A stretch of DNA of 58,825 bases from assembly GCA_024279915.1 (NCBI GenBank), contig JAJRRB010000053.1, forward strand, positions 1 to 58,825. The letters run 5' to 3'. The position numbers and the translations under genes were made by a program. Below, piece by piece: positions 35,516-45,689 of the stretch (its first letter is position 1; every line of letters starts with the position of its first letter). Under the pieces are notes generated by a model that had not been told where the DNA came from, did no database searches, and worked only from the letters and a program-made list of their open reading frames with translations. Source of the stretch: Deltaproteobacteria bacterium. Lineage in GTDB: Bacteria > Desulfobacterota > Desulfuromonadia > Desulfuromonadales > BM103.

Positions 35516-36793
35516 TCAACCTCTCTTATATGCGATTTTGCCAGCAACGATGGTGCAGACTGCCGCACCCTTCATCTGCCAGCCATCAAACGGAGTGTTC
35601 TTGCTTTTACTCGCCAGCTTTTGTGCTTCAACGGTCCATTCGAGATTCGGGTCGATGACTGTGATATCAGCGGCTCCGCCTACTTCCAGTTGGCCCACAG
35701 GTAGCCCCAGAGACTCAGCAGGGCCGCAGGTCAGAAGAGCAACCGCCTTCGGCAGGTCGATGACCCCTTCTTCAACAAGCTTTAAGGTCAGCGGCAGAGC
35801 TGTTTCCAGTCCGACAATGCCGTTCATGGCAATGCTGAACTCCACGTTCTTCTCATCAATATGGTGAGGAGCATGATCTGTGGCAATCGCGTCAACAGTG
35901 CCGTCTGCGATTCCCTGGCGCACAGCTTCTCTATCCTCTTCACTGCGCAACGGTGGATTCATCTTGGCATTGGTGTTGTATCCACGTACCGCGTCATCAG
36001 TCAAGGTGAAGTGATGGGGAGCCGCCTCACAGGTGACATTCACACCACGTTTTTTCGCCTGCCGAACGATATCAATCGAACCTTTGGTGGAGACATGAGC
36101 CACATGCAGGTGAGCGCCGGTAAATTCAGCAAGCATCACCTCTCTGGCTGTGGCAGAGTCCTCAGAAACCCAGGGAATCCCCTTGAGACCGAGTTCTGTG
36201 GAGACCGGGCCTTCGTTCATGACTCCAGAGCCGACCAAGTCAAGGTCCTCGGCATGCGAGGTGATTGTCAGGCCAAAAGGTTTGGCATATTCCATTGCTC
36301 GGCGCATCAGTTGTGGATTGCTGACTGGCTTGCCGTCATCGGAAACAGCATAAACGCCTAGCGCCCTCAACTCACCCATTTCTGTCAATGATTCGCCGTC
36401 AAGACCTTTTGTAATACTGGCAATTGGGAAAACCCGACAGTGCCCTTCATCTGCCGCTTTTTTCAGAATATAGCTGGTCACAGTCTGGCTGTCATTGACC
36501 GGATCAGTATTTGGCATGCAAGCAACTGCGGTAAAGCCACCAGTAACCGCCGACAACGTCCCGGAAGCAATATCTTCTTTGTACTCAAGGCCGGGATCGC
36601 GCAGATGGACATGAATATCAACTAGGCCGGGAGTAACCACCTTGCCGGAAGCATCAATCACCTCGGTGCCCTTGCTATCCAGCTTTTTGCCAATTGCGGT
36701 AATTTTGCCCTTTTCGATCAGGACATCACAGATATCGTCAAGTTTTTGTGCCGGGCTGATGACCCGCCCGCCCTTAATCAGAATTTTCGCCAT
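35516..36793 (-). CDS. pyrC: Dihydroorotase
   Basis: A 425-residue dihydroorotase of the amidohydrolase family, type with metal site [14 protein letters not shown] (about residues 60-73), the carboxylated-lysine/His region, [13 protein letters not shown] and IATDHAPHH. Cyclises carbamoyl-aspartate to dihydroorotate in pyrimidine synthesis. Lies 30 bases after pyrB, overlapping carA downstream. Confidence 0.95.
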   Translation of the reverse strand: MAKILIKGGRVISPAQKLDDICDVLIEKGKITAIGKKLDSKGTEVIDASGKVVTPGLVDIHVHLRDPGLEYKEDIASGTLSAVTGGFTAVACMPNTDPVNDSQTVTSYILKKAADEGHCRVFPIASITKGLDGESLTEMGELRALGVYAVSDDGKPVSNPQLMRRAMEYAKPFGLTITSHAEDLDLVGSGVMNEGPVSTELGLKGIPWVSEDSATAREVMLAEFTGAHLHVAHVSTKGSIDIVRQAKKRGVNVTCEAAPHHFTLTDDAVRGYNTNAKMNPPLRSEEDREAVRQGIADGTVDAIATDHAPHHIDEKNVEFSIAMNGIVGLETALPLTLKLVEEGVIDLPKAVALLTCGPAESLGLPVGQLEVGGAADITVIDPNLEWTVEAQKLASKSKNTPFDGWQMKGAAVCTIVAGKIAYKRG

Positions 36794-36823
36794 GATTTCA
36801 CCTGTTCCTTATTATTAAAGTGC

Positions 36824-37762
36824 CTACTTGGTTTGCATTGATTCGACGCCACTGACCAGATAAAGCAGCGCCATGCGTACAGCAACACCATTTTCAACCT
36901 GGTCGAGGATGACATTCTGCACGCCGTCAGCAACTACGGAAGAAATCTCCACGCCGCGATTCATTGGCCCGGGATGCATAACGATGGCATCAGGCTTGGC
37001 CAGCAACAAGTTCGTTGGATTGAGACCGTAAAAACGGGCATATTCCCGTAGACTCGGTATCATAATGTTGCTCTGCCGCTCCATCTGAATGCGTAGCATC
37101 ATAACCACGTCGGCATCCTTGATAGCTTCCCGCATGTCGGTACAGACCTCAACATTACCGAGACGCTCGATACCGATCGGCAACATGGTTCCGGGGCCAC
37201 AGAGGCGCACCCTGGCACCCATCTTTGACAAAGCATAAATATTGGAGCGCACTACGCGGCTGTGGGCAATGTCACCAACAATCGCGACTTCCAGCCCTTC
37301 TATGCTGCCCTTATGCTCGCGCATCGTCATCAGATCCAGCAGTGCCTGGCTGGGATGCTCATGAGTACCGTCGCCAGCGTTAATGACCGAGCAGCCAACC
37401 CGCTCTGCCAGATAGTGTGGTGAGCCGGAGTGGCCATGTCGAATAACAATGATATCCGGAGACATTGCTTCAATATTTTTGGCCGTATCCTCCAGAGTCT
37501 CCCCCTTAACGACGGACGAGGTCGAACCGGAGATATTGACCGTGTCGGCAGACAAGCGTTTACCGGCGATCTCAAATGAGAGTCGGGTACGGGTGCTGGC
37601 TTCGAAGAATGCGTTGATAATAGTTTTACCACGCAGCGTCGGCACCTTCTTAATCTCTCTGGAGTTGACTTCCTTGAAGGCGTCAGCCGTATCAAGGATC
37701 AACTTGATGTCCTCTTTTGCCAGCTGTTCAATGCCGAGAATATGTTTGTGCGTAAATGACAT
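36824..37762 (-). CDS. pyrB: Aspartate carbamoyltransferase catalytic subunit
   Basis: A 312-residue catalytic chain. The carbamoyl-phosphate loop is [12 protein letters not shown], followed by [24 protein letters not shown] and [12 protein letters not shown]. It condenses carbamoyl phosphate with aspartate. It lies 18 bases after pyrR and 30 before pyrC. No pyrI regulatory subunit is present, in line with control by PyrR attenuation. Confidence 0.95.
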   Translation of the reverse strand: MSFTHKHILGIEQLAKEDIKLILDTADAFKEVNSREIKKVPTLRGKTIINAFFEASTRTRLSFEIAGKRLSADTVNISGSTSSVVKGETLEDTAKNIEAMSPDIIVIRHGHSGSPHYLAERVGCSVINAGDGTHEHPSQALLDLMTMREHKGSIEGLEVAIVGDIAHSRVVRSNIYALSKMGARVRLCGPGTMLPIGIERLGNVEVCTDMREAIKDADVVMMLRIQMERQSNIMIPSLREYARFYGLNPTNLLLAKPDAIVMHPGPMNRGVEISSVVADGVQNVILDQVENGVAVRMALLYLVSGVESMQTK

Positions 37763-37780
37763 GCCTTTCCTCCATGACGG

Positions 37781-38317
37781 TTATGGCTTGACCAGTTTTA
37801 CTTCAACCGGGTTCTGATTTTCATCGAAGACAACAACAACGTCCTCTTCACGGGCTGTCGGCACGTTGCGGCCCACATAATCCGAGCGAATCGGCAGCTC
37901 ACGGTGACCACGATCGATCAGTACAGCAAGTTGGATTGTGCTCGGACGGCCAAAATCCATCAAGGCATCCATCGCCGAGCGAATTGTTCTGCCGGTATAG
38001 AGAACATCATCAACGAGGACAACATGTTTCCCATCAAGCGGGAACGGAATTTCAGTCTTGCCGATCGGCTTGCTGCCACGTGCCGCTAGGTCGTCGCGAT
38101 ACATGGTTATGTCAACCGCACCAAGCGGCACTTCAATCTCTTCAATTTTATTGATACGCGATTGGAGAAGGCTCGCCAGATGATCACCACCGGTGCGAAT
38201 CCCAATCAGAGCAAGATCCACACAGCCCTTGTTGTATTCCAGGATTTCGTGTGCAACCCTGGTGATGGCGCGGTCTATGCCCGCCTTGTCCAATATTATT
38301 GTTTCCGCTTTGGCCAT
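37781..38317 (-). CDS. pyrR: PyrR bifunctional regulator / uracil phosphoribosyltransferase
   Basis: A 178-residue PyrR. The PRPP-binding motif is [18 protein letters not shown], and the N-terminal region [18 protein letters not shown] and the dimer-loop [11 protein letters not shown] are typical. When charged with UMP it binds the leader RNA and promotes termination before the pyr genes; it also has uracil phosphoribosyltransferase activity. It is the first gene of the operon, and its binding hairpin and terminator are directly upstream. Confidence 0.93.
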   Translation of the reverse strand: MAKAETIILDKAGIDRAITRVAHEILEYNKGCVDLALIGIRTGGDHLASLLQSRINKIEEIEVPLGAVDITMYRDDLAARGSKPIGKTEIPFPLDGKHVVLVDDVLYTGRTIRSAMDALMDFGRPSTIQLAVLIDRGHRELPIRSDYVGRNVPTAREEDVVVVFDENQNPVEVKLVKP

Positions 38318-38360
38318 TTTCTTCCTCCCCTTGTACTTAGGACAAAAATGAATTCAGGAC

Positions 38361-38392
38361 AAAAAAATACCTTTCCGCAGAGTACGAAAAGG
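38361..38392 (-). terminator. pyr operon attenuator terminator
   Basis: On the - strand the hairpin CCTTTTC-loop-GGAAAGG (38392-38370) is followed by TATTTTTTTG. It lies between the PyrR-binding hairpin and the pyrR start, where an attenuator belongs. Confidence 0.8.
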
Positions 38393-38440
38393 CACAGGTC
38401 TTATTGTGGGTATTTATGTAAGTCATTTTGAGCCACCCTT

Positions 38441-38460
38441 GCCGACCTCTCTGGATCGGC
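38441..38460 (-). promoter_or_regulatory. PyrR-binding hairpin in the pyr leader
   Basis: On the - strand GCC and GGC arms close a loop reading GATCCAGAGAGGTC, which fits the PyrR loop consensus ARUCCNGNGAGGYU. It starts about 28 bases after the likely transcription start. PyrR bound with UMP here would favour the downstream terminator. Confidence 0.85.
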
Positions 38461-38494
38461 TTAAAAGGAGACGTTTTATCGTCAAATTTTCAGC

Positions 38495-38523
38495 AATATA
38501 TCAAGGGGAAAATAGTGAGTCAA
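38495..38523 (-). promoter_or_regulatory. Promoter of the pyrR-pyrB-pyrC-carA-carB operon
   Basis: A near-perfect sigma-70 promoter: -35 TTGACT at 38523-38518, a 17-base spacer, and -10 TATATT at 38500-38495. Transcription would begin near 38488, placing the PyrR-binding hairpin at the start of the leader. Confidence 0.75.
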
Positions 38524-38619
38524 CAAAAACAAGCGGCTTATTATTCAAAGGGCTAATTTAGAAATAAAGAATGGTATGAAGAAGCCTCCTGGAGAGCCCC
38601 AGGAACTATAGCTTGGACA

Positions 38620-40293
38620 CTATACAAGCAGGATCAGACTCCCCGCCACCGTCAGAAAGATGTTGGCAAAAGCGTATGCGCCGGTATAGCCGAGGGATGG
38701 TATGGTGCTCTTGGCCTCTTTATTGACAATACTTAGACAAGCACCGCTGGTCATCGCTCCGGTTATTGCGCCAAGCAGCAGTACGGGATTGATCTTTAGA
38801 ACTTTACGGCCAAAATAGTAGCTGAAGAGAACGGGAATGACGGTGGTCAATATTCCTGCCACAATCAGGGATGGGCCGGATTTTTCCAGAGCAGCGACAA
38901 TGCCATGACCGGCCTTAAGGCCGATAGCAGTCATGAAGAAGAGCATGCCCAGTTCCATCAACACGTAACGTGCAGCGCTTGGCATACGCCCGAAGGTTGG
39001 GTGGATTGAACGTAGAAAGCCAATCACCAGGCCGACAGATAACAGACCGCCAGCGGCGCCCAACCCAACATCAACGCCCATAACGTTGATCGTATAGCTA
39101 CCAATCAGGATGCCGGCAGCAATACCAAGGGCAAAAGTTAACAGGTCGGTTTCATCGATATTACGTTCGGCGTGACCGAAAGACTTCTGCATCCGCTCGA
39201 TACTGACACTAGGTCCAGTAACATCAAGAACGTCACCACGTAGCAATACCACATGGGGATCAAGTGGCACGGCAATACCCAGACGTTTTACGCTGGAGAG
39301 AACACAGCCATACTTCTGAACAATACTTTGACGCGAGACGCTCAACCCCGTAGCCTTCTTCCGGGTGAGGACAATCTGACATGATTCAGTACCGGCATCC
39401 AGTAAGTCAGGGTCTATAATTTCCGGGCCAAGCCTCTCTGCTCCCATGATTAACTTGTCCTGAGCACCGACAAAGGAGGCTTTGTCTCCGAGTTGCAGGA
39501 CTGTGTCGACGTCAATCGGGATGAATTCTTCACCCCGTTTGAGCTTGTGCATCGTCACAGATCCGGTGCCGGCTTTCAGAAATTCTCCCAGGGAAATGCC
39601 AACAAACTCTTCTTTTGTCACCAGAAATGCTCGGGTGACGATCTTGCCGAGGCCTGCCATCTGATTGCTGTTCGACGCCATGTCTTCGCCGGCCAGGGCT
39701 TTAGCTTCCTCAACCAGATCGACCTTGGTCAGCTTAGGAATCAGGCGAATCAGCAGAATCAGTCCGATCAGGCCGAAGAGGTAGGTAATTGCATAACCGG
39801 TCATGATGTTGTTCAACATCATCTCTTTGGAGAACCCGTCCGGGGGGAGAATGATGCCAGAGCGGATGGCATCTTCGGCGGCAGCTAACGTTGGAGTTGT
39901 CGTCAGAGCCCCAGCCAGGATACCAGCAGAAGAGCCAGGATCAAGAGCAAAAAACTGTGCGGTTACCGACGCAACGGCAAAGCCACTGGATGCCACAACC
40001 AAGGCGAGGACAAAATAGCGTAAACCATCTTTCATCAGGACAGAGAAGAAACGCGGTCCGGCCTGCAAACCAACTGAGTAGATAAACATCATGAAACCGA
40101 TACTTTGCACCGGCAGATTCTCACCATACCCATAATGACCAAAAACCAAACCAACAAACAGCACTCCTGCGACCGAACCAAACTCGAAGCCCTTGAACTT
40201 GATTTTGCCGATCATGAAGCCGAAACCAAGCACCAAGAAGAAGAGTAATGCCTGATTCTCATGCAGTAATGTGGTGACATAATTAAGAAACAT
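38620..40293 (-). CDS. AspT/YidE-type membrane transporter
   Basis: A 557-residue protein with two membrane blocks: about residues 10-190, containing FGFMIGKIKFKGFEFGSVAG and GALTTTPTLAAAEDA, and about 375-557, containing GAITGAMTSGACLSIV. Between them lie two TrkA-C/RCK_C domains (about residues 205-370). This is the layout of the aspartate:alanine exchanger family (YidE/YbjL/AspT). The substrate is unknown. It has its own unit just upstream of the pyr promoter, and shares its direction. ATG 40293 is taken; a GTG lies at 40305. Confidence 0.8.
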   Translation of the reverse strand: MFLNYVTTLLHENQALLFFLVLGFGFMIGKIKFKGFEFGSVAGVLFVGLVFGHYGYGENLPVQSIGFMMFIYSVGLQAGPRFFSVLMKDGLRYFVLALVVASSGFAVASVTAQFFALDPGSSAGILAGALTTTPTLAAAEDAIRSGIILPPDGFSKEMMLNNIMTGYAITYLFGLIGLILLIRLIPKLTKVDLVEEAKALAGEDMASNSNQMAGLGKIVTRAFLVTKEEFVGISLGEFLKAGTGSVTMHKLKRGEEFIPIDVDTVLQLGDKASFVGAQDKLIMGAERLGPEIIDPDLLDAGTESCQIVLTRKKATGLSVSRQSIVQKYGCVLSSVKRLGIAVPLDPHVVLLRGDVLDVTGPSVSIERMQKSFGHAERNIDETDLLTFALGIAAGILIGSYTINVMGVDVGLGAAGGLLSVGLVIGFLRSIHPTFGRMPSAARYVLMELGMLFFMTAIGLKAGHGIVAALEKSGPSLIVAGILTTVIPVLFSYYFGRKVLKINPVLLLGAITGAMTSGACLSIVNKEAKSTIPSLGYTGAYAFANIFLTVAGSLILLV

Positions 40294-40428
40294 AGGATAT
40301 CTCACAAAATACTAAGTAGCTTGGATTGTAATTGATAGGTGATGAAATGCAAGAGGCGCCCTCAAAATTGAGATGCGCCACTTGTTTACAATTAACTATG
40401 TCACGACGTCAGTTACGCCACTTCTGAA

Positions 40429-41088
40429 TCAGTCGATCATGCGCCCAATACGGCTCCAGCGCGGTGAAAATTTTTCACTGTCCCAGGACCAGTATTTGAT
40501 AAATGCTTTACCCTTGATCGCCGTGCGGTCGACAAATCTCCAGAAGCGACTATCGTAGGAACGATCACGGTTGTCACCCATAACGAAATAATTGTCCTGT
40601 GGCACTGTAATCAGAGGCATGTTGTCGCGTGGACCAGCAGTCATGTTTCCGTCTTTGTAGACGGCCTCAGGGGTCAGGTAACGTTCACCATTGACGTAAA
40701 CGTTTTTGTTGCGAATTTCGATCTTATCACCAGGCACACCGATGACTCTCTTGATAAAATCACGACGCTTGAAATAAGACTTGTCCTTATCTTCCGGGAA
40801 TTCAAAAACAATGATGTCGCCACGCTCCGGATCGCGTATTGACAGGATCGGTTCATCACTGAATGGTACCTGAAGGCCATAGATAAACTTGCTTACTAAC
40901 AAATGGTCCCCAATCAACAAAGTATCTTCCATCGAACCGGACGGAATCTTGAATGCCTGTATCACGAATGTGCGTATGATCAAGGCCAGGATTGCCGCAA
41001 CAATCAACGCTTCTCCCCAATCGCGTAACTGCGACTTTTTGGGTTTGGCTTGTTCGTCTGCAACCTTGTCTTTCGAGAAGAACTTCAT
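40429..41088 (-). CDS. lepB: Signal peptidase I
   Basis: A 219-residue type I leader peptidase. One N-terminal membrane helix (ALIVAAILALIIRTFVI) is followed by the catalytic serine in IPSGSMEDTL, a lysine general base in KRRDFIKRVIGVPGDK, and the conserved GDNRDRSYDSR box. It removes signal peptides at the outer face of the inner membrane. The gene begins three bases after the lepA stop, so lepA-lepB form an operon, as in many Proteobacteria. Confidence 0.95.
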   Translation of the reverse strand: MKFFSKDKVADEQAKPKKSQLRDWGEALIVAAILALIIRTFVIQAFKIPSGSMEDTLLIGDHLLVSKFIYGLQVPFSDEPILSIRDPERGDIIVFEFPEDKDKSYFKRRDFIKRVIGVPGDKIEIRNKNVYVNGERYLTPEAVYKDGNMTAGPRDNMPLITVPQDNYFVMGDNRDRSYDSRFWRFVDRTAIKGKAFIKYWSWDSEKFSPRWSRIGRMID

Positions 41089-41091
41089 TAC

Positions 41092-42894
41092 TTACTTTTC
41101 CTTGACTTTCAGTATAGCGAGAAATGCTTCCTGGGGCAGTTCCACGTTGCCGACCTGCTTCATACGCTTCTTGCCTTCCTTCTGCTTTTCGAGCAGCTTG
41201 CGTTTACGTGATATGTCTCCGCCATAACACTTTGCCGTGACATCTTTACGTAAAGCTTTAACTGTTTCTCGGGCGATAACCTTGTTTCCTATGGCTGCCT
41301 GGATTGCCACTTCAAACTGCTGACGAGGGATAAACTCCTTCATTTTCGAAACCAGGTCACGACCACGATATTGAGCTTTGTCGCGATGCACAATCAAAGA
41401 GAGCGCATCGACGAGTTCACCGTTGATGAGGATGTTGAGACGGACCAGTTCACTCGGACGGTAGTCGAGATGCTCATAATCAAGAGAGGCATAGCCACGT
41501 GACAGGCTCTTGAGACGATCAAAAAAATCGAGGACTATTTCGTTGAGTGGTAGTTCATAGATAACCATGACGCGATTAGCGGTGAGATACTTGATCTCAC
41601 GCTGCATACCACGTTTCTCTTCGCAAAGAGCCAACACAGCACCGACAAACTCATTGGGCACGTGCACTGAAGAAAGGATGAAAGGTTCCTCAATCTTCTC
41701 TATATTCTGAACATCGGGAAGTTTATTGGCACTATCAACATTGATCACTTCGCCTTTTAAGGTGGTGACTCGATAAACAACAGTTGGTGCGGTCGTAATC
41801 AGGTCAACGCCGAATTCCCGCTCCAGACGCTCCTGGATGATCTCCATATGCAGCAGGCCAAGGAAACCACAACGGAAACCGAAGCCGAGCGCCATTGAGT
41901 TCTCCGGTTCAAAAGAGAATGAACTGTCGTTGAGACGCAGCTTTTCCATAGCGTCACGCAAGTCCTCATAATCACCTGAGTCGATCGGGTAGAGACCGGA
42001 GAAGACCATCGGTTTGACTTCCTTAAAGCCGGGAAGCGCTTGTTCTGCCGGTCTGCGGACGTGAGTAATGGTATCTCCGACCTTGGCATCCTGAATCACC
42101 TTGATGCTGGCGGTTATAAAACCAACTTCTCCTGCGGTCAGTTCATTCACCGCCATCGTGTGCGGAGCAAAAACACCGACCTTCAGGACCTCATGTTCTG
42201 TGCGGCTGGCCATCAGGCGGATCTTGTCACCTTTTTTTATCGAACCGTCAATCACACGCACAAGAACAATAACGCCCTGGTAAGGGTCGTACCATGAATC
42301 AAAGATCAGAGCCTTGAGGGGTCCATCAGCATCACCCTGAGGTGCCGGAATTTTCTGGACAATAGCCTCGAGGATCTCATCAATACCGATGCCTGACTTG
42401 GCACTGGCAGCCACAGCGTCACTGGCATCGAGGCCGATAATCTCTTCAATCTCAGCGCGAACCCTCTCCGGATCTGCGCTGGGCAGGTCAATTTTGTTCA
42501 AAACCGGAAAAACTTCCAACTCCTCGTCGATAGCCAGATATACATTAGCCAGAGTCTGTGCTTCGACCCCCTGGGCGGCATCAACGACCAACAAGGCTCC
42601 CTCACAAGCAGAAAGAGAACGACTGACTTCATAAGTGAAGTCAACATGGCCCGGGGTATCAATCAGGTTGAGAATATATTCCTGGCCATCGACTGCGGTA
42701 TAATTCAGACGCACGGCCTGAGCTTTAATGGTGATACCGCGCTCACGTTCGAGATCCATTTTATCGAGAAACTGGTTCGTTTTTTCACGGTCAGAAAGTG
42801 CACCAGTGACTTCAAGCAGGCGGTCAGCCAGCGTCGATTTACCATGGTCGATATGAGCAATAATGGAAAAGTTGCGAATTTGTGACTGTTTCAT
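41092..42894 (-). CDS. lepA: Elongation factor 4 (LepA)
   Basis: A 600-residue translational GTPase. G1 is [15 protein letters not shown]3 DTPGHVDF, G4 [10 protein letters not shown], and the C-terminal LepA-specific domain ends [14 protein letters not shown] with [17 protein letters not shown]. It acts on the ribosome to back-translocate or assist initiation. It is followed at once by lepB. Confidence 0.97.
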   Translation of the reverse strand: MKQSQIRNFSIIAHIDHGKSTLADRLLEVTGALSDREKTNQFLDKMDLERERGITIKAQAVRLNYTAVDGQEYILNLIDTPGHVDFTYEVSRSLSACEGALLVVDAAQGVEAQTLANVYLAIDEELEVFPVLNKIDLPSADPERVRAEIEEIIGLDASDAVAASAKSGIGIDEILEAIVQKIPAPQGDADGPLKALIFDSWYDPYQGVIVLVRVIDGSIKKGDKIRLMASRTEHEVLKVGVFAPHTMAVNELTAGEVGFITASIKVIQDAKVGDTITHVRRPAEQALPGFKEVKPMVFSGLYPIDSGDYEDLRDAMEKLRLNDSSFSFEPENSMALGFGFRCGFLGLLHMEIIQERLEREFGVDLITTAPTVVYRVTTLKGEVINVDSANKLPDVQNIEKIEEPFILSSVHVPNEFVGAVLALCEEKRGMQREIKYLTANRVMVIYELPLNEIVLDFFDRLKSLSRGYASLDYEHLDYRPSELVRLNILINGELVDALSLIVHRDKAQYRGRDLVSKMKEFIPRQQFEVAIQAAIGNKVIARETVKALRKDVTAKCYGGDISRKRKLLEKQKEGKKRMKQVGNVELPQEAFLAILKVKEK

Positions 42895-42947
42895 AGATTA
42901 GAAGACATATTCCTCGCAGCCAAGGTTTAGATCTGCGGATAGTTAGT

Positions 42948-43121
42948 GTCCATCCGGAAACTCCAGATGGCACAGGTGCCGTTTTCGATTTGGAAGCGAG
43001 CAATTTTTCGCAAGGTCAAGGAAACCAAGTATTTGAGCGGAGGCGTAGCACTTTACGCCGCACAATCAAATGTGCAGATTGACGCAGAGATTGCGGAAAA
43101 GGGCCGTTTCCGGACGAAAAC
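42948..43121. repeat. Imperfect palindromic element between lepA and the acyl-CoA ligase
   Basis: The ends GTCCATCCGGAAAC and GTTTCCGGACGAAAAC are inverted. Inner arms TTTTTCGCAAGGTCAA and TTGACGCAGAGATTGC pair imperfectly, and a hairpin GGCGTA-GCACT-TTACGCC sits near the centre. Short direct repeats GTTAG lie at both ends. No gene is present in the 430-base gap. It appears to be a mobile extragenic palindrome of the type dispersed in this bacterial group. Confidence 0.65.
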
Positions 43122-43324
43122 CAGTTAGCGAACGGATATAACTCTGAAGAACAATGAAAAATATCGGAATCTTGACGTTTTGTAAAGAAGCAAAAGATCG
43201 TAAATGTTTTTTTGCAGGTCTCTTTAAAGAACAGTCGTCAGGCTTTGTTCTTGCTTTGCAGGCAAGCGCCTGTTTAAGATGAGTAGAATATAGTTGCAAG
43301 CATATTAACTGTGGAGAATGATTG

Positions 43325-45211
43325 ATGTCACTCATTATAGAGATGTTGCAGAAAAGCTGTCACAAACAACCAAAGAAAACGGCACTACGTCAAAAAGTGT
43401 CTGGTCGTTGGTCCGAGTACAATTACGAGCGGATATGGCAAACATCTGATCATATAGCTGCTGGCCTGTCTGAGTGGGGCCTTAAGGCCGGTGAACGTGC
43501 TGCCCTGCTGGCCCCCTCTTCTCCAGACTGGGTGATGGCTTACTTCGGTGTTCTTAAAAGTAATGCCATTGCCGTACCGATTGATAAGGACCTTAAGCAG
43601 GCAGAACTTCGTCACATCCTTAAGGACTGTGGTGCCCGAGTGCTCTTTACTGAGCATGCGTTTCTCGAAATAATTCTCGACATTGCCGAGAGCTTGCCAT
43701 CCCTTGAAAAAATTGTCTTTTTGAATTATGTTCCAGCACAGGATGGCTCGCTTTCACCTCGGGCTGAAAATGCACTGTCGTCATTGGTCAATGAATGGCA
43801 CCTACTCAGTCATCAATACCAAATCAGTAAAGCTGACGCAGAAAAATTTGAGAATCTGGCCAAAGGTTTCCAGCAGCTGATCGTACCTGAAACAGTCAAG
43901 CCAGGAGAGGAAAAGAAAAGTTTCTTTTCACGCCTGTTACACACACGCAACAAGGAGATACCACTCTTCAGCGTGGAATCACTAACCGATTTCCAGAAAA
44001 CGCTGCCTCCTCCCCTGTTGCAAGGTGAATCGTACGACCCTGCAGTCATCCTCTATACATCAGGAACGACTGGCCGATCCAAGGGGGCCATGTTGAGTCA
44101 TGCGAACATCATCAGCAATGTCCGTGCGGCGGCAGATCTTTTTGAACTTGACGCCAGCATGCACACCCTTTCCTTTCTGCCTATTAACCATGTCTTTGAG
44201 TTGGTTGCTGGTATCATCCTGCCACTCTCGGTGGGAGGGGCTGTTTCCTTTGCAGAGAGCCTGCGAAAGCTTGGTGACAACCTCGGCGAAGTTAAACCAA
44301 ATTTTCTACTTGGTGTTCCGGCAGTTTTCCGTTTACTTGTCGATCGTATGTCGCGCAAGATCGAAAGCCAGAAGTTGTCGCAAGCGCTTTTCAACTTTGC
44401 CCCAACCCGGTCGATTGTCACCAAGAAAATCCGCGCAGCCTTTGGAGGCAATCCTGTGTTTATCAGCGGTGGAGCGGCTCTCGACCCGGTCATCGCATCC
44501 AGGCTCATGGATCTTGGTCTCAACGTCTATCAGGGCTACGGCATTACAGAAACCTCACCGGTCATTGCAGTGGAGACTCCCAAGGTAAACCGATTAGGTA
44601 CAGTTGGCAGACCAATGCCAGGGGTCGAGGTTAAAATCCATGAGCCGAACGCTGAAGGTGTTGGTGAAATATGGGCAAAGGGGCCGAATATAATGCTCGG
44701 CTACTACAACAACCAGGAAGCCACTAACGAAGCGATTACAGATGGCTGGTATCATACCGGCGATCTGGGTCGTATCGAAGAAGATGGATATCTGGCAATC
44801 TGCGGACGGGTCAAAAATCTGATTGTTACGGCAAACGGCAAGAATGTTTACCCGGAGGAAGTAGAAAACGAAGTATCAAACAGTCCTTTCATTGCAGAAA
44901 TCATGGTTTACGGTCACAAGGTTGACAATACCTCTGAAGAAGTTTATGCCATGATCTACCCTGACCAGGATGCACTTGATGCTTATGCGTCAGAAGCTGG
45001 TTCAGCTCCTTTTGGCACCCAGGAAATAGAGAGACTTATTCGCAAAGAGATCTCAGAACGCGGCAAGAATTTGGCTGACTACAAAAGGATTAAGAGATTC
45101 ACTCTGCGTGATATTGAATTCCCCAAACCACGACACGTAAAATCAAACGCTTTGTTGTGGAGGCGGACATTGATGCGGAAGCCTAACTTGCTTTGTGGGA
45201 GCATTACTTAG
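43325..45211 (+). CDS. Long-chain acyl-CoA ligase (FadD-like) with frameshifted C-terminus
   Basis: A 628-residue adenylate-forming acyl-CoA ligase. The P-loop is LYTSGTTGRSKGAMLSH, the later motifs are GYGITETSPV and TGDLGRIEEDG, and the hinge GRVKNLIVTANGKNVYPEE is intact. An insertion of about 60 residues after residue 180 is typical of long-chain ligases. The end is unusual: the frame finishes with RHVKSNALLWRR and so on. The +1 frame reads TTTRKIKRFVVEADIDAEA and stops at 45184-45186, the expected end. A missing A in the run CCCCAAACC at about 45121-45129 would explain it. ATG 43325 follows GGAG. Confidence 0.8.
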   Translation: MSLIIEMLQKSCHKQPKKTALRQKVSGRWSEYNYERIWQTSDHIAAGLSEWGLKAGERAALLAPSSPDWVMAYFGVLKSNAIAVPIDKDLKQAELRHILKDCGARVLFTEHAFLEIILDIAESLPSLEKIVFLNYVPAQDGSLSPRAENALSSLVNEWHLLSHQYQISKADAEKFENLAKGFQQLIVPETVKPGEEKKSFFSRLLHTRNKEIPLFSVESLTDFQKTLPPPLLQGESYDPAVILYTSGTTGRSKGAMLSHANIISNVRAAADLFELDASMHTLSFLPINHVFELVAGIILPLSVGGAVSFAESLRKLGDNLGEVKPNFLLGVPAVFRLLVDRMSRKIESQKLSQALFNFAPTRSIVTKKIRAAFGGNPVFISGGAALDPVIASRLMDLGLNVYQGYGITETSPVIAVETPKVNRLGTVGRPMPGVEVKIHEPNAEGVGEIWAKGPNIMLGYYNNQEATNEAITDGWYHTGDLGRIEEDGYLAICGRVKNLIVTANGKNVYPEEVENEVSNSPFIAEIMVYGHKVDNTSEEVYAMIYPDQDALDAYASEAGSAPFGTQEIERLIRKEISERGKNLADYKRIKRFTLRDIEFPKPRHVKSNALLWRRTLMRKPNLLCGSIT

Positions 45212-45416
45212 TTCTGAAGTTATTATTTTGATTTCTGGATAAATGCTGGTAATATGAAGAGGTTATGCGTTTTTTGTGCATTTTTCGCCGCCATCAGTTT
45301 GACATGGTGTCAGCAATGATCAGAACAAACAGATCCAAATGGACTGTGCGTTTTACTTTTTTTGGGCGATTGAAAGTTGCACAACAATAAGTCCCACCGG
45401 GGAATTTGGAGGAGTA

Positions 45417-45617
45417 ATGGCAGAAGGCACAGTGAAGTGGTTTAACGATGCAAAGGGTTTTGGTTTTATCGAGCAGGACAATGGACCAGACGTGTTTGTT
45501 CACTTTTCAGAGATTCAGGGAGACGGTTTCAAATCTCTCGCTGAAGGAGATCGGGTAACTTTTGATGTTACCGAAGGGCAGAAAGGCCCTCAGTCATCGA
45601 ATGTATGTAAAGTTTGA
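45417..45617 (+). CDS. cspA: Cold-shock protein
   Basis: A 66-residue cold-shock domain protein. RNP1 is KGFGFIEQ and RNP2 is VFVHFSEI, in [18 protein letters not shown]. It binds single-stranded RNA and DNA. GGAGGAGTA precedes the ATG at 45417. A 200-base stretch without a gene lies upstream, which fits the long 5' leaders common in csp genes. A strong terminator follows. Confidence 0.95.
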   Translation: MAEGTVKWFNDAKGFGFIEQDNGPDVFVHFSEIQGDGFKSLAEGDRVTFDVTEGQKGPQSSNVCKV

Positions 45618-45643
45618 GTTAAATTTACACTGCTTTAGTAAAA

Positions 45644-45675
45644 ACACCCTGCGGGTATCCGCAGGGTGTTTTTTT
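45644..45675 (+). terminator. Rho-independent terminator of the cold-shock gene
   Basis: A perfect hairpin ACACCCTGCGG-GTAT-CCGCAGGGTGT is followed by a T-run. It works in the + direction and, with an A-run on the other side, perhaps also for the convergent rhodanese remnant. Confidence 0.9.
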
Positions 45676-45689
45676 GTGATTTAAGCAAC

